A stretch of 43,905 nucleotides of DNA, taken from the IMG/VR virus record IMGVR_UViG_3300020478_000001, positions 1 through 43,905 of that record; one strand, written 5' to 3'. Of the stretch, positions 7,774 through 15,495 are shown in pieces (the stretch's first letter is position 1; each line of letters opens with the position of its first letter). The notes beneath the pieces are model-generated. The model did not search any database and was not told the DNA's origin. It saw only the letters and a list, made by a program, of their open reading frames with translations. This DNA is from a virus. The position numbers were made by a program, and so were the translations under genes.

Positions 7774-8193
7774 TTAACCTCCCCAGCAGTGTTTACTGCT
7801 GTTCCAATGGTGCCAACCATCGTGTTTTATAAGCCAGGCAGCTACTGCAGTTGCAGTCTCTGGGTCTGTCCTTTCTTTTTGAATGTTTAATTTAGGCTTT
7901 AACCATGCCCATGTATTGTCGTTAAATTGCCACAATCCAATATCTTTAGTACCGTCTTTATTAATACCAACTGCGTTAGGATATCCACTGGACTCACAAT
8001 AGATAACCTTTAATGCTCGTACTCGAGTTTCATCCTTTTGGGAATCCAAGTCAAAGTATTTGTCAATTAAAGGTAGCCATTCTAAGACGTGTTCTATCAT
8101 ACGCTGGTCTTTGCGACATTGGATATACTCAGTCATATCTTCCACCATAGGTGAAGCCACTGTTAGAGTACAACTGAGTAATAATCCAATCAT
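7774..8193 (-). CDS. Lytic transglycosylase (SLT-type, lysozyme fold), exported
   Basis: A 139 aa protein with a short N-terminal hydrophobic signal (MIGLLLSCTLTVASP). The core matches lysozyme-like transglycosylases: IYCESSGYPNAVG with catalytic Glu67, then DIGLWQFND (86-92) and a C-terminal AAVAAWLIKHDGWHHW. It would cleave the glycan strand of peptidoglycan. Its place in the leftward operon, away from the holin and DUF5675 genes, suggests either a second lysin or a role at another stage. Cysteines at 8, 26, 66 and near the end may form disulfides after export. Confidence 0.8.
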   Translation of the reverse strand: MIGLLLSCTLTVASPMVEDMTEYIQCRKDQRMIEHVLEWLPLIDKYFDLDSQKDETRVRALKVIYCESSGYPNAVGINKDGTKDIGLWQFNDNTWAWLKPKLNIQKERTDPETATAVAAWLIKHDGWHHWNSSKHCWGG

Positions 8194-8195
8194 AT

Positions 8196-8516
8196 TTAGT
8201 TTGCTTGTAATTGCTTTTGTAACTTACGACTTCTAGCTTTACTTTTGCTACGTATTTGCCTACTATCAGCTGGCGTAGATACTAAGTAATATAGAAAATG
8301 TCCCTTTTCTTTTGCAGGTAACGTTACTATATCGTAGCCTTCTTGTCTTAAGTCATGTAAGACGCCACCAAATCTTGTGCATCTTAAATCAAATACAAAC
8401 TCTCCATTACTAATTGGGTCATTGTACCTTTCAGATTCTAAAACGTATCTAATAAGCTGGCTTTTGCTTCTAATAGTTTTAGGTATCTTTTTTCCTCTAA
8501 ATGATTTTACAATCAT
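8196..8516 (-). CDS. Helix-turn-helix DNA-binding protein
   Basis: A 106 aa basic protein. The pattern SQLIRYVLESERYNDPISNGEF...CTRFGGVLHDLRQEGYDIVTL followed by a beta wing (GHFLYYLV) looks like a winged helix of the phage HTH_39 type, in which a recognition helix precedes LR.EGY.I.T. The C-terminal tail is strongly basic (RQIRSKSKARSRKLQK). It probably regulates phage transcription. It lies between the transglycosylase and a zinc-binding protein. Confidence 0.6.
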   Translation of the reverse strand: MIVKSFRGKKIPKTIRSKSQLIRYVLESERYNDPISNGEFVFDLRCTRFGGVLHDLRQEGYDIVTLPAKEKGHFLYYLVSTPADSRQIRSKSKARSRKLQKQLQAN

Positions 8517-8531
8517 ATTCTTCCACCTTTC

Positions 8532-9077
8532 TTATAGTTCGTTACTAATTCCCCAGTCTTCTGGCAAATCAGTATTATCCATCCACCAAGATTTACGCCA
8601 TTTACCTGTGTGTCCACCGCAAATAGCTGGGTCATTGGTTGAACAAACAAAGTCAGGACTTCTCTCTGACTTTTTATTATTTCTATTATCGTAAACCATT
8701 TGCCCACAATAAGGACATTTTAAATCGTCACGATATTTTTTCTTTTCTTCCAATTTTTCTACCACATCTTGAACAACGTTTGACATATCAGATACTGTAA
8801 CAACATCAGCTTCTTCTAATGTTTTTACTTTTTCATCCAATGTCATTTGGTCAAAGTCGTTCGGTATCTTAGCTTCCATTGTACCAGATAACTTTTCTAA
8901 CATACTAAAGTATTTATTTAGTTGTTCATCAGACCAAGTTTCTTTGTTGTCTGGAAACTTTTTAAGACGTGCGTAATCATTAGCTTTACCAATAACATTA
9001 CGTCTGATATCTGCATCAGATATATGTTCTGTCATTGTTGAAACTGTTTGTGCTATGAATTTTATATCTTGTCCCAT
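8532..9077 (-). CDS. Zinc-finger protein, unknown
   Basis: A 181 aa protein. The N-terminal 125 residues are helical and end in a Glu/Lys coiled region (VVEKLEEKKKYRDD). The C-terminal part carries CPYCG, then VCSTND and ICGGHTG, a likely zinc-ribbon. It overlaps the Rad52-like gene as TAATG, so it may act with the annealing protein in recombination or replication. No enzyme motif is seen. Confidence 0.6.
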   Translation of the reverse strand: MGQDIKFIAQTVSTMTEHISDADIRRNVIGKANDYARLKKFPDNKETWSDEQLNKYFSMLEKLSGTMEAKIPNDFDQMTLDEKVKTLEEADVVTVSDMSNVVQDVVEKLEEKKKYRDDLKCPYCGQMVYDNRNNKKSERSPDFVCSTNDPAICGGHTGKWRKSWWMDNTDLPEDWGISNEL

Positions 9078-9658
9078 TAGAATGGTGCTTCTTTAAGGTC
9101 ATCATCATTACCTTCAGCATTTAATATATCATCCATAATATCATTCATACGTTGCTTATCTTCCTTAGTAGGTTTATTTTCTTTCTTACGCATATCAACT
9201 TTAGTGACTTCAACTTTAGCATCAGCCTCTGCCATTTCTTGCGTATAACCATCAGGTCCTACTGCTGTAGACTCTTCTTCTGATTGTGTACTACCAGACC
9301 ATAGTTCTACACCAAGACCAAACCTCATACAAGCACGTTTAAATGCATCTGATTCAGCATCTTTGAGATTACTACCATCATTAAACTTTACATTGTCTAA
9401 CTTAAAGGTATCGATATCACCAAAGCCAACAAAACTACCCATACCTTCAATAGTTATTGTTCCTTTAGCACCAACGATTCTTTTTTCCCCTTTATATGTG
9501 CTATATACTGGTTCACATTCCCAATTATATTGTACGCCACTGTCACGTAAACGTTCAACATAATGTGCATGTGGTACATAATCCCCAAACTTACCAGCAG
9601 GTGCTTTACGCACTAAATTAGCTGGAAAAGGGGATAGTAATTTATTGGTATCTACCAT
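9077..9658 (-). CDS. Rad52-like single-strand annealing protein
   Basis: A 193 aa protein of the Rad52/Sak type of phage annealing proteins. It would bind single-stranded DNA and anneal complementary strands during recombination-dependent replication. Family signs: the N-terminal HAHYVERLRDSGVQYNWECEPVY, a strand with GAKGTITIEGMGSFVGFGD, and the hallmark NLKDAESDAFKRACMRFGLGVELW (about residues 97-120, shown here with its key Asp, Arg and Gly positions). The C-terminal 70 residues are charged and disordered. It is near the usual size of such phage proteins. A hairpin with the recurring 19-base motif lies 32 bases upstream of its ATG. Confidence 0.75.
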   Translation of the reverse strand: MVDTNKLLSPFPANLVRKAPAGKFGDYVPHAHYVERLRDSGVQYNWECEPVYSTYKGEKRIVGAKGTITIEGMGSFVGFGDIDTFKLDNVKFNDGSNLKDAESDAFKRACMRFGLGVELWSGSTQSEEESTAVGPDGYTQEMAEADAKVEVTKVDMRKKENKPTKEDKQRMNDIMDDILNAEGNDDDLKEAPF

Positions 9659-9683
9659 CTTTACTCCTTTTCATTTCTTTGTA

Positions 9684-9715
9684 GGCCTTAATCAACCCGG
9701 AGGAGGAATAAGGCC
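9684..9715 (-). promoter_or_regulatory. Intergenic hairpin with recurring motif (copy D)
   Basis: GGCCTTA (9684-9690) and TAAGGCC (9709-9715) form a perfect 7 bp stem. The loop region 9690-9708 on the + strand is AATCAACCCGGAGGAGGAA, one of six related 19-base segments in gaps of the leftward operon. There is no U-run, so it does not look like a terminator. It sits in the leader of the Rad52-like gene. Confidence 0.6.
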
Positions 9716-9721
9716 GTTCTC

Positions 9722-9880
9722 TTATTCTTGAGTTAGTACTTCCAATTGAGTTATACCCCTTTCGATTGGTATAAACTTAACTCCGTCATCATCATTAATA
9801 ACGAAGAAAGGTCTACTACCTAATCCAGCGTACTCAATTGCAACTTTTCTAACTTTAGAATTGACATTGTTATCTGACAT
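9722..9880 (-). CDS. Small unknown protein, 52 aa
   Basis: A 52-codon ORF starting at 9880 with MSDNNVNSKVRKV and ending TQLEVLTQE. It has a beta-rich look (RPFFVINDDDGVKFIPIE). It fills the gap between the metallophosphoesterase and Rad52-like genes in the operon direction. Not recognised. The ribosome binding site is weak (GGATAT), so confidence is moderate. Confidence 0.55.
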   Translation of the reverse strand: MSDNNVNSKVRKVAIEYAGLGSRPFFVINDDDGVKFIPIERGITQLEVLTQE

Positions 9881-9896
9881 ATCCTATCCAATTGTA

Positions 9897-10961
9897 CTAT
9901 ACATCATCTAAATTAACAAGGTATTCAGCTGTCACACCGTCACCATCTTTACAAAATAGTAACCATTGGCATGGTCTGCCCATACTTGCTAACTGTTCAA
10001 GTGCATATGTATTGTAGCTTTCAGTACTTCCGTTAACCCACAACCTAATACCATTAAGATACATAGTGGTTGGTGTATGAAAATGGCCAGCTACTGCCAT
10101 ATCAAATGGTTCCATCATACCGTTAGCTGCTAGTGTCTTCCATCCTTGTAGCTTCTTACCAAAGCCATACCATGGAAATCCACTAAATCCTCTGACATTA
10201 TCGCCATGCCATAATAAAAACTTACAGTTTTCTCCTAAATCTGCTATGTCAAACCAATGGTTATCACCTTCACTATCAGGTATAGTCCATTTAATTCGCT
10301 TTTCGTCCCTATATACCATTGACATTATGCTTCCCAGCATTCTGTCTGCGTTACTGTCTGGATGATAATCTTTCCTTGACCTTCCACCAAGGTGTCCATG
10401 ATTACCAATTACCCAATGAACATCTACTTCTGCGAAGTTGGCAAGTAATATGTCAAAAAATGATGTCATTATACGTGGACCGTCTATTGTCACTTGTTTG
10501 TATAATGAACTATCAATTAAATGTGATTGCCCTGGAAATATTAATTCACCTTCAATAATATCTCCTACTGCAAACACCGCTACTTTGTTCACTGGATGTG
10601 ATTTACGTTGTAGATTTGTTAACTCAACTATTTTTTTAGCGTATTCAATTACTCTAACTTCAGCAATTTCAGAATTATATTCCGGTGTTACTTTAGCTAA
10701 TTGAATATCAGATAAGACTGCTATTGCAATCTCTTCTTTTTTAGAACGCTTAGATAATATTGGCTTTGGAATTTTAGGTTTATCCCATAGCTTTAAGTTA
10801 GTATCTACTGCTTGATATACTGCTTCAACCATATCAGCTTTTTTATTTTTAGCTTTATCTAATTGTTTTAAAAGTCTTAAGTTATCTTTCTTAAGTTCTT
10901 GTATTTGTTTAGACTCAGCTTCAGCAAGTATATCGTCTATGTTTTTATCTTTCTTAGCCAT
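9897..10961 (-). CDS. Calcineurin-like metallophosphoesterase
   Basis: A 354 aa metal-dependent phosphoesterase. The dinuclear metal site motifs are in order: LSDIQ (Asp85; the usual His two residues on is Gln), GDIIEGE (Asp134), GNHGH (Asn187, His188), WHGDN (His252) and GHFHT (His293, His295). The N-terminal 50 residues form a coiled coil. Phage members of this family are often nucleases or phosphatases acting on DNA ends; an Mre11/SbcD-like role beside the annealing protein is plausible but inferred. The replaced motif I His may change which bond is cut (phosphodiester rather than monoester or exonuclease activity). Confidence 0.85.
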   Translation of the reverse strand: MAKKDKNIDDILAEAESKQIQELKKDNLRLLKQLDKAKNKKADMVEAVYQAVDTNLKLWDKPKIPKPILSKRSKKEEIAIAVLSDIQLAKVTPEYNSEIAEVRVIEYAKKIVELTNLQRKSHPVNKVAVFAVGDIIEGELIFPGQSHLIDSSLYKQVTIDGPRIMTSFFDILLANFAEVDVHWVIGNHGHLGGRSRKDYHPDSNADRMLGSIMSMVYRDEKRIKWTIPDSEGDNHWFDIADLGENCKFLLWHGDNVRGFSGFPWYGFGKKLQGWKTLAANGMMEPFDMAVAGHFHTPTTMYLNGIRLWVNGSTESYNTYALEQLASMGRPCQWLLFCKDGDGVTAEYLVNLDDV

Positions 10962-11191
10962 TAACTTAACTTCTTTAAGTAGTTAGTCATAGCTGTTTCT
11001 GATATTTTAATGTTGTAATTTTCTTCTAAAATTCTACACAATGTGTATGGTTTTAGTTTTACTCCATCATTGATTACCCTATTTTTGACTGCTGCCCAAA
11101 ACTCTTCAGCTTCATCAGTAATTTTATTTTCTACAAAATTACCTTTCAAACCGTATTCAGCTTCAGACAACAGCTTATCTATATCTGTCAT
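10961..11191 (-). CDS. Small HTH-like protein
   Basis: A 76 aa protein counted from the ATG at 11191; an upstream in-frame TTG would add six residues but lacks support. It reads as helices: DEAEEFWAAVKNRVIND, YTLCRILEENYNIKISETAMTNYLKKL. The last 35 residues look like a helix-turn-helix with SETAMTNY as recognition helix. It overlaps the phosphoesterase start (TAATG), so the two may act or be regulated together. Confidence 0.55.
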   Translation of the reverse strand: MTDIDKLLSEAEYGLKGNFVENKITDEAEEFWAAVKNRVINDGVKLKPYTLCRILEENYNIKISETAMTNYLKKLS

Positions 11192-11239
11192 ACAAGCAAG
11201 TATAATCAAATATAAATGAATGTAAAGGTATACAAGAGA

Positions 11240-11299
11240 AAGGATGACGCTTTACCTGGGAAAGGAGGACCAGGCACACTTGCGTGTTACGCCATCCTT
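11240..11299 (-). ncRNA. Possible three-way-junction RNA between genes
   Basis: A 10 bp stem with one mismatch closes the element: 11240-11249 (AAGGATGACG) with 11290-11299 (CGCCATCCTT). Inside are two hairpins: CCTGG (11255-11259) with CCAGG (11270-11274), and ACAC/GTGT near 11277-11288. It follows the VWA gene stop (11307) and precedes the small HTH gene. It could be a leader, an RNA processing site or a protein-binding element; no U-run follows in either direction. Confidence 0.45.
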
Positions 11300-11306
11300 G
11301 CCCATA

Positions 11307-12824
11307 TTATAGTTGATTAATTTGTAATGCGAAACGTTTCACATCATCTATATCCTTTAACCTAGTTATACCAGATTGTTTCATAATCTGGTTACACTCC
11401 TTCAATAGGTTAGCTGTACTACTGTTGTCTAAACCAAACACATACATATCTGATACCCAGATTCTGCTTGGTGCTTGTTTACTTAGCCAACGTAATGCTG
11501 GGCCGTCAACTAAGTTGCCAGCACCAGACCATTTATCTAAGTAGTCTTGTTTAACTCTTTTACCTTTATCACCAATAATTCGTAATGAACCTACGTCATG
11601 TGAGTAGCCTTTACGATTATTAGTTGAGTTATACATTGCTATCTTTACTGCAGGTAACATCTGCATTATTTCTAATATATCATCACCTGTAAAGTGCATA
11701 GAACCAGACGCATCAATAAGAATTGTACCTCCATAAGTACGTTGTCTTTGTTTAAAGACTTTCTTATCAACACACCAACGATTCATATATTTAGGATTAA
11801 CACCGTAATCCATAGGTCTGTATTCTCTACCACCTTTGATTTTACCTTGTAGATTAACATTAAGTTCTGGTGTATAGATATCCATCTTACCCCATCTACC
11901 TGTCATATCATTAATATCTGGCATGTAGTTTATATCAGCACCTTTCATAAGGTCTAACATTGAATGCTTACTGTGTAATTGTGATTCTTCTAATGTCATA
12001 TTATCATCAGCATCACCTTTACCTTCAGCTTCATTACCACTATTACGATTACGTGCAGATTTATTTTTCTCTGCTTCTTTAGCTTTACGTATAGATTCAT
12101 AAACTTCCTCATCTTTAGGACGTTCATTAAAATCATCACGTAATTTATGTAGTTCTTTAGCTACATTACGTACTTTGCGATAACTTATTTGACTAGTATA
12201 TGAACCACGATTTTGACAAATACGTTTGTAAAACTCTTCAGCTTTAGTTATTGCCCATCGTAATTGTGCCTTTCTATATCCAGTTAATTCGTGATGTTTA
12301 GGGTCACATAATTGAGTTGCTATTTTACTAAACAATTCAAATTCTGGATTGTTAGGTCCACGATTCCACCAATAATAATGTTTTTGTTCATCTTTATCTG
12401 GTATATGCCACATCATAGCCATTAACATACATATTATTTCGTATTCTGATAACTCATAAATAGCTTTATGTACCATTAATTCGACTTTGTTTTCACACAT
12501 ACACCAATCATCAATTGGTAAACCTTTTATCATAAGTAAGTAGTTAATCCTAACTTCTTCACATACTTCTACAGATTGTGAATCTTCATTAGGCCCTAAC
12601 TTACCAATAGTTTGTGGTGACCATTTAACGTGTCCAAGTTCATGTCTACGTATTAATTTACTATGGTTTATACCACAACTTTCACATTCATTATCCAATG
12701 GAACGTGCATTTCTTTAGATAAATTGGATGTTCTAGGTTGTTCTGCATCATCAAAGATTTTCCAATCTGGTTTACCTGATACTATTTCTGGGAAAGGTGC
12801 GTTTACGCTATTATTCCTCTTCAT
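11307..12824 (-). CDS. VWA-domain protein with HExxH metallopeptidase-like region
   Basis: A 505 aa protein. Near the N-terminus are CESC (47-50) and HELGH (61-65), a zinc-metallopeptidase motif, followed by acidic VCEEVRINYLL, where a third zinc ligand could lie. The middle has a charged Lys/Glu region with a low-complexity stretch. The C-terminal third is a von Willebrand A domain with the MIDAS motif IDASGSM (Asp371 region) that binds Mg2+, and a later WVSDMYVFG strand. This layout resembles the CobT/DUF2201-like partners of MoxR ATPases. The ATPase gene lies directly upstream and overlaps it by 14 bases. The pair probably remodels or matures a target complex; target unknown. Confidence 0.75.
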   Translation of the reverse strand: MKRNNSVNAPFPEIVSGKPDWKIFDDAEQPRTSNLSKEMHVPLDNECESCGINHSKLIRRHELGHVKWSPQTIGKLGPNEDSQSVEVCEEVRINYLLMIKGLPIDDWCMCENKVELMVHKAIYELSEYEIICMLMAMMWHIPDKDEQKHYYWWNRGPNNPEFELFSKIATQLCDPKHHELTGYRKAQLRWAITKAEEFYKRICQNRGSYTSQISYRKVRNVAKELHKLRDDFNERPKDEEVYESIRKAKEAEKNKSARNRNSGNEAEGKGDADDNMTLEESQLHSKHSMLDLMKGADINYMPDINDMTGRWGKMDIYTPELNVNLQGKIKGGREYRPMDYGVNPKYMNRWCVDKKVFKQRQRTYGGTILIDASGSMHFTGDDILEIMQMLPAVKIAMYNSTNNRKGYSHDVGSLRIIGDKGKRVKQDYLDKWSGAGNLVDGPALRWLSKQAPSRIWVSDMYVFGLDNSSTANLLKECNQIMKQSGITRLKDIDDVKRFALQINQL

Positions 12825-13554
12825 TAGTCTTACCTAACTCATCTATATTTGCTTCATCAGCAAGTATAATTGCGTCAAGTAGTTCTTCACCACGTGAACC
12901 AAAAACTAAGTAAGCTGCAGTCTTTTTCTTAACGCCTTTAGCTGTTAAATCAAAGAACTCTTTCCAACTTCTTATTGATAATCTTATATCAATATCCTCT
13001 GTCAAGGATGTGTCTTGTATAATTTTATGCCATGACTTAGGAAAGATTTCCAATGCAGCTGGGTGAATTTCATCAACCAATATTTTTACTGGGAATCTAT
13101 CTTTCAATGCCATAGGCAGACTATCTGGGTCTGAGTTAGTGGTTGCAATAACAGTAAAACCTGCTTTAGGTCGTACAGTTTCTTTATTGTCATTATTTAA
13201 TGTCAATTGTGCAATTTGTTTGTCATCCATAATAGCGTGCAAGAAAGTCATTGCGTCAGGTGATGCGTGGTCAATTTCATTAACTACTAACCTTGCACCT
13301 TTACGCCAAGCTTGTATTGCAATACCATCGTGCCATTCAAATCCACCAGAAGAATTTGGTTTATAAAATCCTTCTAAGTTTGCACTTGCTGTATCTTCTG
13401 TCATTGTTATTTGATACACATTAGGGTCACCTTCTGTGTTATAACCAATTTTATTTGTTGCAGCAGCATATGTTTTACCTGTACCTGGTGGACCGTATAA
13501 CAATATTCTATCTGCGTTTCCGATAGCGTTTGCTACCAACTTCCAACAATCCAT
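12811..13554 (-). CDS. MoxR/CobS-type AAA+ ATPase
   Basis: A 247 aa AAA+ ATPase counted from the ATG at 13554, which has AAAGGAG eight bases upstream; the more distal ATG at 13572 overlaps that binding site and is less likely. Motifs: Walker A GPPGTGKT (21-28), Walker B LVVNEIDHA (88-96, Glu-Ile-Asp in place of Asp-Glu), sensor 1 ATTNS (137-140) and arginine finger region LKDRF (149-153). This is the MoxR/CobS branch, whose members act with VWA proteins to insert metals or remodel proteins. Related cobS genes occur in marine phages. Translational overlap with the VWA/HExxH gene supports a working pair. Confidence 0.85.
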   Translation of the reverse strand: MDCWKLVANAIGNADRILLYGPPGTGKTYAAATNKIGYNTEGDPNVYQITMTEDTASANLEGFYKPNSSGGFEWHDGIAIQAWRKGARLVVNEIDHASPDAMTFLHAIMDDKQIAQLTLNNDNKETVRPKAGFTVIATTNSDPDSLPMALKDRFPVKILVDEIHPAALEIFPKSWHKIIQDTSLTEDIDIRLSIRSWKEFFDLTAKGVKKKTAAYLVFGSRGEELLDAIILADEANIDELGKTNEEE

Positions 13555-13573
13555 ATTGTTGTCTCCTTTCATA

Positions 13574-13879
13574 TTAAAATGGTTTAAAAGGCATATATCT
13601 ACAATAAATACCTATATTTCCATTATCTTTTTTACGTTGTTTAATCTCGAACTTACCCTTGTTTAACAAGTGTGCAATATTTCTTTGTTTCATACTTTCT
13701 ATATTGCGTTTAACACCTGATATCCAAGTATCAGTTTCACCAATTAAATACCATACTTCTGGTGTAGATAATAAAGTTTCTACTTTCTTATCTGTAAGTA
13801 GTGTTGGTTGTTTACCACTTCTACTTGCACCAGCAGCTGGTGGTTCTTCTCTTGAGATATTGTTATTTACAATACCCAT
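13574..13879 (-). CDS. Unknown 101 aa protein
   Basis: Not recognised. The N-terminal 25 residues are Ser/Pro/Ala-rich and disordered (REEPPAAGASRSGKQP). The rest looks folded, with EVWYLIGETDTWISGVKRNI and a winged-helix-like end (IAHLLNKGKFEIKQRKKDNGNIGIYCRY), which could bind DNA. It sits just upstream of the AAA+ gene and overlaps its own upstream neighbour by TAATG. Confidence 0.55.
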   Translation of the reverse strand: MGIVNNNISREEPPAAGASRSGKQPTLLTDKKVETLLSTPEVWYLIGETDTWISGVKRNIESMKQRNIAHLLNKGKFEIKQRKKDNGNIGIYCRYMPFKPF

Positions 13880-14394
13880 TATTCCTCCTCTTTGGAACCT
13901 TTATTAGCCCAATTAGCAACATCTTCTATGAAATGTTCACTACTTTTAATGAACTGATTTTCCATATCTCGATGTACCATTGATTTGTTATCCAATAATA
14001 CAGCAGATACTGTAGTTGGCTGGGCATTAAACCAATCAGCAAAATGGTTTTTATCCATTAGAAAGAAATACATTTTTTCTAACATATCATCATCAAGTTT
14101 CATACCTGACATCTCTTCCCATTGTGAAAATAGGCTAGGCCATGTAGCACCTGTCTCCATTTTACGTTGATTATCTAATCTAATAGCACTGTTAATAGCT
14201 GATTGCATATTGTTAGCTATAACATTATATGTAAAAACAACAATTCTGTTGTCTGTTAAATCAGCCCAAGCTAAATTAGATGCTTCTTGAATATGTTGTA
14301 AATGTTTATCATCTTGATGGTATGCAACATTTACTTCGTATTTATGTTGCTCCTGATTAGGCTCATCAATTTTTTGTGATAATAATTCACTCAT
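13879..14394 (-). CDS. Unknown 171 aa protein
   Basis: Not recognised. A helical, acidic protein with HLQHIQEASNLAWADLTDNRIV and ATWPSLFSQWEEMSG, ending GSKEEE; the final codons double as the ribosome binding site (GAGGAGGAATAATG) of the next gene. No membrane segment or catalytic motif. It is in the same transcription unit as the AAA+/VWA pair and could be a partner. Confidence 0.5.
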   Translation of the reverse strand: MSELLSQKIDEPNQEQHKYEVNVAYHQDDKHLQHIQEASNLAWADLTDNRIVVFTYNVIANNMQSAINSAIRLDNQRKMETGATWPSLFSQWEEMSGMKLDDDMLEKMYFFLMDKNHFADWFNAQPTTVSAVLLDNKSMVHRDMENQFIKSSEHFIEDVANWANKGSKEEE

Positions 14395-14600
14395 TGTTCC
14401 TCTCCTTTAACTAGTTTATTGTATGCTTTATCTATTTGATAAATGATTGCTTCGTGTAACATTGCACACCAACCTTTAACTCGTTCATCAAGTCCTTGAT
14501 ATTGATTAGCTGCGTTATGTGTATCAGCAAGCGACCACTTAATAATTTGAATAAGTTGCACTTTTTCTAATGACTGTAATTTATCATCTAAGTCTGACAC
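14391..14600 (-). CDS. Small helical protein, unknown
   Basis: A 69 aa protein starting with GTG at 14600 behind AGGAGG. Sequence is helical throughout (DDKLQSLEKVQLIQIIKWSL, GWCAMLHEAIIYQIDKAY). Stop and next start overlap as ATGA, so it is coupled to the 171 aa gene. The recurring 19-base motif hairpin (copy A) lies 36 bases upstream of its start. Confidence 0.5.
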   Translation of the reverse strand: MSDLDDKLQSLEKVQLIQIIKWSLADTHNAANQYQGLDERVKGWCAMLHEAIIYQIDKAYNKLVKGEEQ

Positions 14601-14628
14601 TTTTCCTCCTCTCTGTTGTTAATTAGTA

Positions 14629-14661
14629 GGGCTGGAATGACCCGTAAGGAAAAACCAGCCC
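14629..14661 (-). promoter_or_regulatory. Intergenic hairpin with recurring motif (copy A)
   Basis: GGGCTGG (14629-14635) pairs perfectly with CCAGCCC (14655-14661). The 19-base loop on the + strand is AATGACCCGTAAGGAAAAA, matching the other copies at the CCC and GGAAA positions with a one-base shift. TTAG/CTAA outside the stem may extend it. No U-run follows. Confidence 0.6.
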
Positions 14662-14668
14662 GTCTAAT

Positions 14669-14959
14669 TTACTTTGTAGTGTATTTACCCCACAAAGTTC
14701 TCTGACCATCTAAAGACATAGCTTTAAATTCAAAGCCCAAGTGTCCAAACTTAGCATTGTATTCTTTAGCTATTGTCCAAAAATAACCAGACTGCATTGT
14801 TTTGACTCTGAGACATACCCATTGATTAGGTGCGTCCATCATCATTCTATCCCAGCCCTTATCATAGAAATCGTGCCTTCTTTTAGGCCCAAATTTCCTC
14901 TGGGTAGGTAGTTCACTTAAAGTCATGCCAACTTTAGGTGTTATTGGTAGGTCGCTCAT
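14669..14959 (-). CDS. Unknown 96 aa protein
   Basis: Not recognised. It contains FGPKRRHDFYDKGWDRMMMDAPNQW in a basic N-terminal half and a beta-rich second half (FWTIAKEYNAKFGHLGFEFKAM). It looks like a small compact alpha/beta protein. Its ATG overlaps the stop of the 21 aa ORF upstream (ATGA), with AAAGGAGG before it. Confidence 0.5.
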   Translation of the reverse strand: MSDLPITPKVGMTLSELPTQRKFGPKRRHDFYDKGWDRMMMDAPNQWVCLRVKTMQSGYFWTIAKEYNAKFGHLGFEFKAMSLDGQRTLWGKYTTK

Positions 14960-15021
14960 ACGACCTCCTTTCTCTTACCATTCAGTAAGTCTTTATGTTC
15001 GTGGATATTTTTTATACTCAT
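14956..15021 (-). CDS. Possible 21-residue coupling ORF
   Basis: A 21-codon ORF beginning MSIKNIHEHK at 15021. Its start overlaps the upstream stop (TGATG) and its stop overlaps the next ATG (ATGA). Such double overlap is what a translated linker ORF would show; it may matter only for carrying ribosomes to the next gene. An AAAGGAGG lies about 12-19 bases before its start. Confidence 0.4.
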   Translation of the reverse strand: MSIKNIHEHKDLLNGKRKEVV

Positions 15022-15290
15022 CACTCCAACTTACCTCCTTTGCTTGAGACCTTTAAATTATTTTTATATACCTTTTCATTAACAACTACATTGTCCATAT
15101 TACGAAATACTCTTTGTGTAGGTTTATCTTCACTACCATATGTGATAGTTGTTTTACCAAATGCACGTGATATTTGTATTATTGGTATACTTTTGTGACC
15201 TATAGTTATTAGTTCGTCTTGTTCTGTTACATCTTTTGCATACCTAGATATGCCATCTTTACAACTCACAACACTCACAACTTTCGCCAT
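15021..15290 (-). CDS. Small unknown protein, 89 aa
   Basis: Not recognised. A beta-rich protein (AKVVSVVSCKDGISRY, ELITIGHKSIPIIQISRAFGKTTITY) with a basic C-terminus. It may be a small OB- or SH3-like barrel, a guess from strand alternation only. It overlaps the upstream Cys-rich gene by 32 bases in another frame. Confidence 0.5.
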   Translation of the reverse strand: MAKVVSVVSCKDGISRYAKDVTEQDELITIGHKSIPIIQISRAFGKTTITYGSEDKPTQRVFRNMDNVVVNEKVYKNNLKVSSKGGKLE

Positions 15291-15495
15291 TAAGATTTAA
15301 ATCATTAACTAAATTGTTACGTAAAGGTAATGTTCCAACTATTTTTTCACATCGTACACAATTGACAACCAATATATTGTCTTGTGTAATACCTATTTCA
15401 ATATGTATATATTGTCTAGGTGATAAGTCTTCTGGTTTATCAGATGCGCAATCACGACAATGTAAATACCCAATAACATCATCCATAGTAGCCAT
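15259..15495 (-). CDS. Cys-rich mini protein, zinc-binding candidate
   Basis: A 78 aa protein with CRDC, CVRC and a C-terminal CECC, giving three Cys pairs likely to bind zinc. The N-terminus reads MATMDDVIGYLH. It is one of several Cys-rich mini proteins in this operon. Its ATG overlaps the YubB-like gene stop through GAGGAGGAATAATG. No specific function can be given. Confidence 0.55.
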   Translation of the reverse strand: MATMDDVIGYLHCRDCASDKPEDLSPRQYIHIEIGITQDNILVVNCVRCEKIVGTLPLRNNLVNDLNLNGESCECCEL

